The position numbers and the translations under genes were made by a program. From Clostridia bacterium (GTDB lineage: Bacteria; Bacillota; Clostridia; TANB77; CAG-465), in NCBI GenBank assembly GCA_017534305.1, contig JAFWCU010000016.1:1-64000 (forward strand): a stretch of 64,000 bases of DNA, written 5' to 3'. A model generated the notes under the pieces. It ran no database searches. It saw nothing but the letters and a program-made list of their open reading frames with translations, and was not told the DNA's origin. Within the stretch, counting starts at the first letter, position 1; every line of letters begins with the position of its first letter. Positions 16,216-24,374 of the stretch are shown here, piece after piece.

Positions 16216-16344
16216 GTGGTAAATTAACCATAAATCTTACCGAGGTTTTTAATAGGTAACGGAACTTAAGTTCTTGTTAGATACTTAAAAATCTCGTAAG
16301 TGTCTAGCAAGAACTTTTTTTGAATTTAAGGAGGTGTCAAAAAA
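16216..16344 (+). promoter_or_regulatory. ribosomal protein L10 leader with terminator hairpin
   Basis: The 129-base gap before rplJ holds a structured leader. A long imperfect stem with arms about 16268-16284 and 16300-16316 (AAGTTCTTG... and ...CAAGAACTT) is followed by a T-run, forming an intrinsic terminator ahead of rplJ. Upstream segments (TTACCGAGG, AATAGGTAACGG) resemble the L10-binding kink-turn part of the known L10 leader. Binding of the L10(L12)4 complex is expected to favour termination and so balance rplJ-rplL expression. Confidence 0.8.
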
Positions 16345-16845
16345 GTGCCAAGCGAAAAAGTATTAAGTCAAAAGAAAGCAAAAGTTGAAGAACTTTCTGA
16401 AAAATTTAAAAAAGCAAAAATGATCGTTTTAACTGAATACAGAGGTATCACTGTTGAAGACGACACTAAATTAAGAGCTCAAGTTAGAGCAAACGGAGAT
16501 GAATACGTAGTAGTTAAAAACTCTACAATCTCTTACGCAGCTAAAGAAGCTGGAATTGAAGGTCTTGAAGAACTTGAAGGACCAACTGCAGTAGTAATTG
16601 GATATGAAGATTACGTTAACGCTGCTAAAGTAGTTAATGATTTTGCAAAAGATCATGAATTCTACACTATTAAAACTGGTGTAATGGATGGAAAGAAAAT
16701 TGAAGTTGCTGAAGTTAAAAAACTTGCATCTCTACCATCAAAAGAAACATTATACTCTATGCTTGCTTCTGCATTACTTGGAAATATCCGTAATCTTGCA
16801 GTTGTTCTTGATCAAGCAAGAGAAAAACAAGCTGAAAATGCTTAA
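16345..16845 (+). CDS. rplJ: ribosomal protein uL10
   Basis: A 166-residue uL10, base of the L7/L12 stalk. MPSEKVLSQKKAKVEELSEKFKKAK and VLTEYRGITVEDDTKLRAQVR are typical. It starts with GTG at 16345, with AAGGAGGTG upstream. Its C-terminal helix binds L12 dimers. Expression is controlled by the leader at 16216-16344. Confidence 0.96.
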   Translation: MPSEKVLSQKKAKVEELSEKFKKAKMIVLTEYRGITVEDDTKLRAQVRANGDEYVVVKNSTISYAAKEAGIEGLEELEGPTAVVIGYEDYVNAAKVVNDFAKDHEFYTIKTGVMDGKKIEVAEVKKLASLPSKETLYSMLASALLGNIRNLAVVLDQAREKQAENA

Positions 16846-16902
16846 TTTCAATTATTCAATGTAAAAAATAAAAAATAATATATTTTTAAGGAGGAATTTA
16901 AA

Positions 16903-17274
16903 ATGGAAAAAATTGAAAAATTAGTAGAAGAAATTGAAAAATTAACAGTTATCGAACTTGCTGACTTAGTTAAAGCAATCGAAGAAAAATTTGGAGTAAG
17001 TGCTGCTGCAGCTGTTGTTGCTGCTGGTGCTGGAGCTGCTGCTGGTGCAGCTGCTGAAGAAAAAACTGAATTCAACGTTGTACTTAAAGACGCTGGTGCA
17101 ACTAAAATTGCAGTTATCAAAGTAGTTAAAGAAGCTACTGGTCTAGGACTAAAAGAAGCTAAAGAATTAGTTGATGGAGCTCCTAAAACAGTTAAAGAAA
17201 ACATGCCAAAAGCTGACGCTGAAAAACTTGCTGAAGATCTTAAAGCTGCTGGTGCTGTTGTTGAATTACAATAA
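16903..17274 (+). CDS. rplL: ribosomal protein bL12 (L7/L12)
   Basis: A 123-residue bL12: an N-terminal dimerisation helix pair ([19 protein letters not shown]), an Ala/Gly-rich hinge and the factor-binding C-domain ([27 protein letters not shown]). AAGGAGG precedes ATG 16903. A strong terminator follows, so the usual read-through into rpoBC is absent. Confidence 0.97.
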   Translation: MEKIEKLVEEIEKLTVIELADLVKAIEEKFGVSAAAAVVAAGAGAAAGAAAEEKTEFNVVLKDAGATKIAVIKVVKEATGLGLKEAKELVDGAPKTVKENMPKADAEKLAEDLKAAGAVVELQ

Positions 17275-17302
17275 TTCAAAACTTATAAAAACTAAGCAAA
17301 TT

Positions 17303-17335
17303 AAAATGACACTATTAAAAAGTGTCATTTTTTTT
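17303..17335 (+). terminator. strong intrinsic terminator after rplL
   Basis: A perfect 11-bp stem AAAATGACACT/AGTGTCATTTT (17303-17313 and 17321-17331) is followed by TTTT. It ends the ribosomal cluster. Confidence 0.85.
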
Positions 17336-17421
17336 ATTGCAAATTTTTAAAATATTAGATATTATATTACTGAGATATTCTAGTTAGTAGAATTATATTA
17401 TTTAAAAGGAGGAATTGATTA

Positions 17422-19206
17422 ATGGACGAGGAAAAACAAGTTGAAGAGCTTGAAAATAACATGCCGGAAGAAATTAATCAACAAGAAGAAAACACACCAG
17501 ATGTCAGAAGAACTGGTGAAAGTCTAGCTCAAGAAGAGGAAAAAGAAGAAGGCAAAAAAGAGAAAAAGCCTAAAAAGAAAAAAAGAATCTCAATAATTAC
17601 ACTAATTATTTTAGTACTAGTAGCAGTTGCACTTGTAGTAACAATAGTATTTTTAAGACCAAAAAATGAAGTAGAAAACAATACTACAGAGAGTAAAACA
17701 AACACAGAGCTTGAAAAATATTGTATATCAGGAAACGATATAAATGATTTCGATCTAAGATTTTTACAATTAGAAAACGGAAACAAGAATATAATTTATA
17801 GCCCACTTTCAATTAAATATTGTCTTGGTATGTTAAATGAAGGCGCTTCAGGTGAAACAAAAGAACAAATAACAAAAGTAATTGGAACATATTTGTCTAA
17901 TAAATATGAAAATAGCGCTAATATGTCATTTGCTAATGCAGTATTTATTAGAGAAAGCGAAAAAGATAATATAAAAGAGACATATACAAATGCACTAAAA
18001 GAAAAATATAATGCAGAAGTTAAAACTGACACATTTGAAGCAGCAGATAATATTAACTCATGGATAAACGAAAAAACTTTAAACTTAATAAATAATATGT
18101 TAACAGATGAAGATGTTAGAAGTACTCCATCAAATTTCTTCTTAGTAAATTCACTTGCAATAGATATGGAATGGAATATAAAATTCTTTGAAAGACAAAA
18201 AACTGGCTTAGGAATAAATTACGCACACATAAATTATGTAGGAATAGGATATTATCCATTAGAAAAATCTAAAAACACTTTTGAAGGCATAGATTATGAA
18301 GTATCTGGAATGGAAATTGATGCAGTATATAATAATTACGATCTTGTCGGAACAATTGGCGAGGATAATATTAGAAAAACTGTTGGAGATGCATATAGAG
18401 AATATCTATATAAATACTATTCAGATGAAAAAACACCAGAACAAATAGAAGAAGATATTAGTAGATACCTTGATGGATATATTACTGCAATTTCATCTAA
18501 CTACCACAAAAATGGTTACTCAACAGATTTTTCATTCTTCATTGATGATAACATACAAGCTTTTGCTAAAGATTTAAAAGAATATAATGGAAAGCAATTA
18601 CAATACGTTGCAATTATGCCAAAAAATGAAACTTTAGCAACATATATAGAAAAAACTAATGCAGAAGATGTAAAAAATATAGTTTCAAGTTTAAAACCAT
18701 TAGAATCTAGCAGCTTTAAAGATGGAGTTATAACAGAGCTTTATGGTTACATTCCTAAATTTACATACGATTATAAAATAGAATTAGTTGATGATTTGAA
18801 AAAAATGGGAATAACTGATTTATTTGATGCAGAAAAATCTCAATTAACAGAAATAACAGGTAATAGAGAACCATTAAATGAACTTATACATAAAGCAACT
18901 ATAGAATTTACTGAAGATGGTATAAAAGCGGCTGCAACAACTGTTGGCGGTGCCGGCGGTGGCGGCGGAGCTTTTGATTATATCTACGAAGTCCCTGTAG
19001 AATATATAGAAATGGACTTTAATAAACCATATATGTACTTAATAAGAGATAAAGAAACAGGAGAAGTATGGTTTGTAGGTTCTGTATATGAGCCATTAGA
19101 TGCTTCTAAGGATACTAACGTTTATGGAACATATAGAAATAATGTGGATGGAAGACATAATTCTAAAAGAAAAGTTGGAGCAGGAGATCCTGGTAAACTA
19201 TCTTAA
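17422..19206 (+). CDS. membrane-anchored serpin
   Basis: A 594-residue protein: an acidic then Lys-rich cytoplasmic start (1-55), one membrane helix (about 56-78) and an outside serpin domain. Serpin marks are NIIYSPLSIKYCLGMLNEGASGETKEQI, FFLVNSLAIDMEW, the hinge IEFTEDGIKAAATTV (about 497-508) and the end FNKPYMYLIRDKETGEVWFVGSV. The reactive loop begins with a Gly tract, GGAGGGGG (509-516), encoded by a GC-rich patch (18946-18969) unlike the surrounding DNA, followed by AFDYIYEVPVEYIEM. The hinge Ala residues favour an inhibitor that inserts its loop, but the Gly tract is unusual. Two stretches (about 250-350) look like insertions relative to compact serpins. Likely protects the surface against host or self proteases; target unknown. 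Confidence 0.85.
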   Translation: MDEEKQVEELENNMPEEINQQEENTPDVRRTGESLAQEEEKEEGKKEKKPKKKKRISIITLIILVLVAVALVVTIVFLRPKNEVENNTTESKTNTELEKYCISGNDINDFDLRFLQLENGNKNIIYSPLSIKYCLGMLNEGASGETKEQITKVIGTYLSNKYENSANMSFANAVFIRESEKDNIKETYTNALKEKYNAEVKTDTFEAADNINSWINEKTLNLINNMLTDEDVRSTPSNFFLVNSLAIDMEWNIKFFERQKTGLGINYAHINYVGIGYYPLEKSKNTFEGIDYEVSGMEIDAVYNNYDLVGTIGEDNIRKTVGDAYREYLYKYYSDEKTPEQIEEDISRYLDGYITAISSNYHKNGYSTDFSFFIDDNIQAFAKDLKEYNGKQLQYVAIMPKNETLATYIEKTNAEDVKNIVSSLKPLESSSFKDGVITELYGYIPKFTYDYKIELVDDLKKMGITDLFDAEKSQLTEITGNREPLNELIHKATIEFTEDGIKAAATTVGGAGGGGGAFDYIYEVPVEYIEMDFNKPYMYLIRDKETGEVWFVGSVYEPLDASKDTNVYGTYRNNVDGRHNSKRKVGAGDPGKLS

Positions 19207-19222
19207 CATCATAATAATAACA

Positions 19223-19250
19223 AAAATGACACCTTTGGGTGTCATTTTTT
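19223..19250 (+). terminator. intrinsic terminator after the serpin gene
   Basis: AAAATGACACC/GGTGTCATTTT with a short loop and T-run. Its stem closely resembles the one after rplL (both contain AAAATGACAC and GTGTCATTTT). It lies before the convergent ttcA-like gene. Confidence 0.8.
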
Positions 19251-19273
19251 GTGCGTAAATTATATAAAAATAA

Positions 19274-20029
19274 TTATATTTCATCTTTTTCTTCTATTGG
19301 TGTATTGCTACTTTTACTTTTATCCCAACCAGGAATTCCAGAACGAATAACTGCACCAATTAAATTTTCACGAACTTTAGGAATATCTTTTCTAAATTGA
19401 GTTATTGTATCTTTGAAATATTGTCTCATTGTAAATCCATCTTTTGGACAACATTTACCCATAACCGGAAAATTCATTTTACGAGCTAGAGCTCTTGTTT
19501 CTTTTTCATAAACATAAATCATTGGTCTAATTATAGTTATTTGTTGGTTACCAAAAGTTGTAACAGGTGAGAAAGTATGAATATTACCATTTAAACACAT
19601 ATTCATAAATAATGTTTCAATTACGTCATCTAAGTGATGTCCAAGTGCTACTTTGTTGCATCCGTGCTCTAGTGCAATAGTATTAAGCATTCCACGTCTT
19701 AAATTTGCACAAAGTGAACATGGATTTTTTTCTTTTCTAACATCGAATAGAATATTAGACAAATCTGAATGATAAATAACATATTCAACGCCTAAATCTT
19801 TACACATTTTTTCAAGTTCTTCAGTGTGAAATGTGTCACTATCTGGATGAATAGTAATTGCCATGATATCAAAATGAATTGGATAAAAACGTCTTAAAGT
19901 ATGAAGACCATAAAGTAAAGTGATGCTATCTTTTCCACCAGAAAGAGCAACAGCAATTTTATCTCCTTCTTGTATCATGTTGTAATCTTCAACCGCACGA
20001 CGAATACTTCCAGTTATTTTTTGTAGCAT
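19274..20029 (-). CDS. ttcA: TtcA-like tRNA thiolation ATPase (PP-loop)
   Basis: A 251-residue N-type ATP pyrophosphatase. The PP-loop ALSGGKDSIT (about residues 28-37) adenylates the tRNA base; CSLCANLRRGML supplies a CxxC pair and GHHLDDVIETLFMN is the TtcA family signature. A second Cys group (GKCCPKDG) is present. TtcA proteins thiolate cytidine 32 using an Fe-S cluster; the close relatives TilS and TtuA share the loop, but TilS lacks the CxxC. GGAGG lies 8 bases before the ATG. It is transcribed away from alaS. Confidence 0.8.
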   Translation of the reverse strand: MLQKITGSIRRAVEDYNMIQEGDKIAVALSGGKDSITLLYGLHTLRRFYPIHFDIMAITIHPDSDTFHTEELEKMCKDLGVEYVIYHSDLSNILFDVRKEKNPCSLCANLRRGMLNTIALEHGCNKVALGHHLDDVIETLFMNMCLNGNIHTFSPVTTFGNQQITIIRPMIYVYEKETRALARKMNFPVMGKCCPKDGFTMRQYFKDTITQFRKDIPKVRENLIGAVIRSGIPGWDKSKSSNTPIEEKDEI

Positions 20030-20105
20030 TTTAGACCTCCTTGTAAAACAATGTATAGTTTAACATAAAACATGTAAAAAAGCAATATTTAATAGTGGTA
20101 TTTTG

Positions 20106-20134
20106 TTGACTATAATATTTTTTAATGATATAAT
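20106..20134 (+). promoter_or_regulatory. sigma-A promoter of alaS
   Basis: TTGACT (20106-20111) and TATAAT (20129-20134), 17 bases apart. The predicted start is near 20141, leaving a leader of about 60 bases that contains a terminator-like hairpin. Confidence 0.75.
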
Positions 20135-20149
20135 GAAATGGCTAAATAT

Positions 20150-20171
20150 GAGCATTTTCAATGCTCTTTTT
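20150..20171 (+). terminator. terminator-like hairpin in the alaS leader
   Basis: GAGCATT/AATGCTC (20150-20156 and 20160-20166) with a TTC loop is followed by TTTTT. It lies wholly inside the alaS leader, downstream of the predicted start point, so it can attenuate alaS. I find no T-box sequence, so the control signal is unclear. Confidence 0.5.
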
Positions 20172-20201
20172 AAATTAAAATTAAGATTGGAGATATGTAT
20201 T

Positions 20202-21968
20202 ATGGATTCAGCACAAATAAGAGACAAATATATTGAATTTTTTGTATCAAAAGGACACAAACAAATACCTAGTGCACCAGTTGTACCAGAAAACGATCCT
20301 TCTGTATTATTTAATACAGCAGGAATGCAACCTTTAGTACCATATTTAATGGGAGAACCACATCCATATGGAACTAGACTTTGCGACTATCAAAAATGTA
20401 TGAGAACAAACGACCTAGACGAAGTAGGAGATGTTACTCACCATACATTCTTTGAAATGCTTGGAAACTGGAGTTTAGGAGATTATTTCAAAAAAGAAAG
20501 TGTAACTTGGAGTTTTGAACTATTAACTAAAGTTTTCAACATTCCAGTAGAAAGACTTGCAGTAACTGTATTTAAAGGAAATGACATTGTTCCTGCAGAT
20601 GATGAAACTGCAAACATCTGGAGAAGTTTAGGAATACCAGATAATCGTATTAAATACTTAGGTGAAGACGATAACTGGTGGCCAAATATGGAACTTACAG
20701 GACCATGTGGACCAGACACAGAGATTTTCTATTTTAGAAGTGAAGATGAAATTCCAGAAGAATATGATCCAGAAGACGATAGATGGGTAGAAATTTGGAA
20801 CAATGTTTTCATGCAATATAACCACAATGCAGATGGATCTTTCACAGAACTTCCAAAGAAAAACGTAGATACAGGTATGGGACTTGAAAGAATTGCATCT
20901 GTACTTGAAGGAGTAACAGATAACTACAAATCTACAATTTGGAAAGATGTTATAGCAAAAATAGAAGAAATCACAGGACTACCATATGAGGGAAATGAAA
21001 AAGCTATGAGAATTATAGCTGACCACATTAGAAGTTCAGTATTTATGAGTGCAGACCCAGCGGGAATTAAACCAAGTAATACAGACCAAGGATATATATT
21101 AAGAAGACTAATTAGACGTGCTATTAGATATGCTAAAAAATTAAACATAGATATAGACAGCAATTGGGAAGAACAAATTGCAGTTCTAATTATTGAAAAA
21201 TACAAAGGATACTATCCAGAACTAGAAGAAAACAGACAAGTAGTTCTAGATGTTCTAAAAGGTGAAAAAGTTAAATTTAACAGAACACTAGAAAAAGGAC
21301 TTAAAGAATTTGAAAAAATTGCATCTAAAATTACAGATGGAAAAATGGACAAAGATAATGCTTTCAGACTTTATGACACATTTGGTTTCCCAATAGAACT
21401 TACTGTTGAACTAGCTAATGAAATGGGAATTAAAGTAGACGAAGAAGGATTTAAAGAAAAATTTAAAGCTCATCAAGAATTATCTCGTGCAGGAGCAAAA
21501 GAAAAATTCAAAGGTGGCTTAGCAGCTACAGGTGAAACTGAAACTCAATACCATACAGCAACACATCTACTAAATGCTGCACTAAAAGTTGTAGTTAGTC
21601 CAGACTGTCACCAAAAAGGAAGTAACATAACAGCAGAAAGAATGCGTTTTGACTTCTCTTGTGACCATAAACTAACAGATGAGGAAAAACAACAAACAGA
21701 AGATCTAGTAAATAAATGGATAGACGAAGGATTAGTTGTAACAAAAGAAGAAATGAGCAAAGAAGAAGCAATTAATTCTGGAGCTGAATGTATGTTTATT
21801 GAAAGATATCCAGACGTTGTTACAGTGTATAAAATTGGGCAGGTTTCTGCAGAACTTTGTGGAGGACCTCACGTATCTAACACTAAAGAAATTCCACATA
21901 TTAAAATTAAGAAAGAAGAAGCTTGTTCTGCAGGAATAAGAAGAATAAAAGCAGAATTTGTAAAATAA
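20202..21968 (+). CDS. alaS: alanyl-tRNA synthetase, minimal form without C-Ala domain
   Basis: Charges tRNA-Ala. The class II catalytic core is clear (FVSKGHKQIPSAPVVP, FNTAGMQPLVPYLMG, QKCMRTNDLDEVG, DTGMGLERIASVL). The editing site follows with HTATHLLNAAL and the metal-binding CGGPHVSNT. The protein is only 588 residues against about 870 for the usual enzyme: it stops right after the editing core (SAGIRRIKAEF), so the DHHA1/C-Ala domain is missing, and the beta-barrel normally before HTATHLL is reduced to a few residues. ATG 20202 follows GGAG at 20188-20192. Short AlaRS forms occur in some bacteria; this one still keeps the editing residues. A second editing or C-Ala protein elsewhere is possible. 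Confidence 0.92.
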   Translation: MDSAQIRDKYIEFFVSKGHKQIPSAPVVPENDPSVLFNTAGMQPLVPYLMGEPHPYGTRLCDYQKCMRTNDLDEVGDVTHHTFFEMLGNWSLGDYFKKESVTWSFELLTKVFNIPVERLAVTVFKGNDIVPADDETANIWRSLGIPDNRIKYLGEDDNWWPNMELTGPCGPDTEIFYFRSEDEIPEEYDPEDDRWVEIWNNVFMQYNHNADGSFTELPKKNVDTGMGLERIASVLEGVTDNYKSTIWKDVIAKIEEITGLPYEGNEKAMRIIADHIRSSVFMSADPAGIKPSNTDQGYILRRLIRRAIRYAKKLNIDIDSNWEEQIAVLIIEKYKGYYPELEENRQVVLDVLKGEKVKFNRTLEKGLKEFEKIASKITDGKMDKDNAFRLYDTFGFPIELTVELANEMGIKVDEEGFKEKFKAHQELSRAGAKEKFKGGLAATGETETQYHTATHLLNAALKVVVSPDCHQKGSNITAERMRFDFSCDHKLTDEEKQQTEDLVNKWIDEGLVVTKEEMSKEEAINSGAECMFIERYPDVVTVYKIGQVSAELCGGPHVSNTKEIPHIKIKKEEACSAGIRRIKAEFVK

Positions 21969-21984
21969 TAGTGAGGGATAAAAA

Positions 21985-22515
21985 ATGGAAGATATGGAAA
22001 ACAAAGCATATATAGCCAAAACTAGAACAAAATATGATTATGAAGCAATTAAAAAATTTAATCAAGTACATAGTTATAGTAGAGTATCTGGTTGGATAGT
22101 AAGTATAATTGCATTATTTATACTAATATTTGCAATAGTAGATACAAGTTTTGAATCATACTATAGAATACTTATAATAGCAATATCACTAGTATGGTTT
22201 GTAGAATTTTTAACACTACCAATTATTAGTGCAAAACGTGCATATAAAACATCTAGACTTAGCCAAGATGCTGAAGTTGAAGTAGAATACTATGATGATT
22301 TTCTTAAAATGATAACTTTAAAATCTGGTGAAAAAGTTGGAGAAACAGTTATTAAATATGCAGAAATATATAAAATTAAAGAAACAAAAGACTTTATGTA
22401 CATATATATTTCAGGAAATCAATCAGTACTTGCAGGTAAAACAAATGTTGAGGGTGACCTAGAAAAAGTTAAAGACAAATTACAAGAAAATGTTAAAAAA
22501 TATAAAAGAAAATAA
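21985..22515 (+). CDS. YcxB-like membrane protein
   Basis: A 176-residue protein with two membrane helices (about residues 37-58 and 62-82) and a soluble C-terminal half. The layout, a helix pair then YYDDFLKMITLKSGEKVGETVIKYAEIYKIKETKDFMYIYIS, matches the YcxB-like domain family, whose function is unknown. GTGAGGGAT lies before ATG 21985, 16 bases after alaS, so it is probably co-transcribed with alaS and the HIT gene. Confidence 0.65.
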   Translation: MEDMENKAYIAKTRTKYDYEAIKKFNQVHSYSRVSGWIVSIIALFILIFAIVDTSFESYYRILIIAISLVWFVEFLTLPIISAKRAYKTSRLSQDAEVEVEYYDDFLKMITLKSGEKVGETVIKYAEIYKIKETKDFMYIYISGNQSVLAGKTNVEGDLEKVKDKLQENVKKYKRK

Positions 22516-22528
22516 TAGGAGGTATATT

Positions 22529-22882
22529 ATGGACGAAAATTGTATTTTTTGCAAAATAATAAAAGGAGAAATTCCTAGTAACAAAGTATATGAAGATGAA
22601 TATGTACTAGCATTTAAAGATTTACATCCAGTAACTCCAGTACACGTGCTAATTATTCCAAAAATTCATATACAAGATCTAGAACATGTAGATGAAACTA
22701 ATTCAGTATACACTCAAAAATGTCAAGAAGCATTCAAAAAAGTGGCTAGCGAGTGTGGTGTAGCTGAATCTGGTTATAGAGTAATCTGTAACTGTGGAGA
22801 AGATGGAGGTCAAGAAGTTAAACATCTTCACTACCATTTATTAGGTGGACAAAAGTTAGGAACAAAAATTGTACATGAATAA
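22529..22882 (+). CDS. HIT-family nucleotide hydrolase/transferase
   Basis: A 117-residue HIT protein (HINT branch). CIFCKIIKGEIPSNKVYEDE is the zinc-associated start and HLHYHLLGG is the HIT motif with the catalytic middle His. Such proteins hydrolyse phosphoramidates such as AMP-lysine and AMP-NH2; a link to aminoacyl-adenylates is known for HINT proteins and fits its place behind alaS, but the link here is inferred. AGGAGG precedes ATG 22529. Confidence 0.9.
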   Translation: MDENCIFCKIIKGEIPSNKVYEDEYVLAFKDLHPVTPVHVLIIPKIHIQDLEHVDETNSVYTQKCQEAFKKVASECGVAESGYRVICNCGEDGGQEVKHLHYHLLGGQKLGTKIVHE

Positions 22883-22914
22883 TTTGTGTTATTAATGAAT
22901 TTTTTGTTAAATGC

Positions 22915-22943
22915 GTGACTTTTATTTTTAAATGGGATATAAT
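22915..22943 (+). promoter_or_regulatory. promoter of the asp23 operon
   Basis: GTGACT (22915-22920) and TATAAT (22938-22943) spaced 17 bases, with GGAGG before ATG 22985. Sigma-A type; I see no obvious sigma-B site. Confidence 0.55.
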
Positions 22944-22984
22944 AATAAATGAACGTAGATAATCTACAAAGGAGGATATAGATT

Positions 22985-23449
22985 ATGAGTAAAAAAGAGG
23001 AACAAGCTGAAAGAGAAGTTGAAGAAATCGTAGCTAAAGACGAAGAAAAAGTTGAGATTGCTACAAACTTAAACATCTCAGAAGATGTTATAGGAATTAT
23101 TGCAGGTCTAGCTGCTTCAGAAGTTGAAGGTATTGCTGGAATGCAACTTGGTTTTGTTGATGGAATAAACCAAATGTTTGGTAACAACAAAAAGTACTCT
23201 AAAGGTGTAAAAATTGAACTTGAAGGAAGAAAAGTAACAGTAGATATTTTTGTAAATGTTAAATATGGTGTAAGAATACCAGATGTTGCTTGGGCTGCAC
23301 AAACAGCTGTTAAAAATTCAGTAGAAACAATGACAGGACTTGAAGTTGCTGCAGTAAATATCAATGTTCAAGGAATTATCTTTGAAAAAGAAGATAAAAA
23401 AGCAAAAGATGTAAAAGAAGAAAAAGTTGAAGAGGAAACAGAAGAATAA
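22985..23449 (+). CDS. asp23: Asp23/Gls24 family envelope stress protein
   Basis: A 154-residue Asp23-family protein: ISEDVIGIIAGLAASEVEGIAGM and KVTVDIFVNVKYGVRIPDVAWAAQTAVKNSVE are the family core; both ends are highly charged. In staphylococci Asp23 coats the inner membrane through its anchor AmaP and its loss triggers a wall-stress response. An AmaP homologue lies directly downstream, separated by a 10-bp hairpin that may tune expression between the two. Confidence 0.9.
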   Translation: MSKKEEQAEREVEEIVAKDEEKVEIATNLNISEDVIGIIAGLAASEVEGIAGMQLGFVDGINQMFGNNKKYSKGVKIELEGRKVTVDIFVNVKYGVRIPDVAWAAQTAVKNSVETMTGLEVAAVNINVQGIIFEKEDKKAKDVKEEKVEEETEE

Positions 23450-23464
23450 TATACTAGTTAAATA

Positions 23465-23494
23465 AGCCCGAACACAATTTGAACTGTTTGGGCT
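23465..23494 (+). other. intercistronic hairpin between asp23 and amaP
   Basis: AGCCCGAACA/TGTTTGGGCT (23465-23474 and 23485-23494) forms a 10-bp stem with one G-T pair and a 10-base loop. No T-run follows, so it is more likely an mRNA-stability element that keeps asp23 levels above amaP than a terminator. Confidence 0.5.
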
Positions 23495-23525
23495 ATGTGT
23501 ATATAAATTTAGGAGGATGAAAAAT

Positions 23526-24074
23526 ATGAAAGGTTTTGAAAAATTTATTTTATGCTTATTTTCAATTATTATGATAGTGATATCTGTATTTTTAATACTT
23601 ATATCTACAAGCATGATTCAAGTAGGAGATCTATATAATGTTGCTATAGACTTCTTAATAGCAAACAAATTATGGGTTCTAGTAATTGGAGCAGTTATTT
23701 CTTTACTAGGTCTTGTAGGTCTATTCTCATCATCTGGAGATAACGATGAATCTAGAAGTGGACTAGCTATCAAAAACGATTCTGGTACTGTATTTTTAAA
23801 CAGAGATACATTTGAATCAATGATCATGTCTGTATGTAGAAATTATCCAGAACTTGTAAGCCCTAAAGTTGACGTATCAATTGCAGAAGATGGAGTTAAA
23901 GCAAATATCTATGCTTTAATTATGCCAGATACAGTTGTACCAACACTTTCAAGTAAATTACAAGAAAATATCATGCAAGTAGTTAAAAAACAAACTACAA
24001 TTGAAATTAAAGAAGCAAACGTAAAAATTAAAGGCGTATATGTTGAACCAGCAAGAAAACAACAAAACAGTTAG
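23526..24074 (+). CDS. amaP: alkaline shock response membrane anchor AmaP
   Basis: A 182-residue protein with two N-terminal membrane helices (about 5-30 and 47-68) and a soluble domain that resembles Asp23 itself (VSIAEDGVKANIYALIMPDTVVPTLSSKLQENIMQVVKKQT). It anchors Asp23 to the membrane. ATG 23526 is used because AGGAGG at 23511-23516 would overlap the ATG at 23517. Confidence 0.88.
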   Translation: MKGFEKFILCLFSIIMIVISVFLILISTSMIQVGDLYNVAIDFLIANKLWVLVIGAVISLLGLVGLFSSSGDNDESRSGLAIKNDSGTVFLNRDTFESMIMSVCRNYPELVSPKVDVSIAEDGVKANIYALIMPDTVVPTLSSKLQENIMQVVKKQTTIEIKEANVKIKGVYVEPARKQQNS

Positions 24075-24087
24075 GAAGTGATTAAGT

Positions 24088-24360
24088 ATGAAAGAATTTT
24101 TAGACTATGTAGTAAAAAACAAATGGGTTATTATCTGTGTTGCTGTAGTAGTAGTACTATATGCATTTGGTATTGTAGAATTCTTAACTAAAGCTGTAAT
24201 CCTTGTTGCATTACTAGCCGGTGCAGTATATTTAGGAAAATTCATACAAGATCATGAAGATAATATATTAGATTTCTTCAAAGGAAGAGGTAGACAACAA
24301 GAAGTTTACGTATACAAAGAAGAAACAACTAAGAAAAGCAAAAAAGCAGACAAAGAATAA
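24088..24360 (+). CDS. small membrane protein of the Asp23 operon (DUF2273-like)
   Basis: A 90-residue protein with two hydrophobic segments (about residues 13-29 and 31-47) and a charged tail. Size, topology and position between amaP and nusB match the DUF2273 small integral membrane proteins of Asp23 loci. No catalytic motif is visible. Probably part of the membrane complex. Confidence 0.7.
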   Translation: MKEFLDYVVKNKWVIICVAVVVVLYAFGIVEFLTKAVILVALLAGAVYLGKFIQDHEDNILDFFKGRGRQQEVYVYKEETTKKSKKADKE

Positions 24361-24374
24361 TAGGAGAGTTTAAA

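Noticed and set aside
20149-20201. In-frame ATG at 20149 as the alaS start (adding MSIFNALF)
   Set aside because: No ribosome-binding site precedes it, it lies in the terminator-like hairpin, and ATG 20202 matches the normal start of the enzyme.
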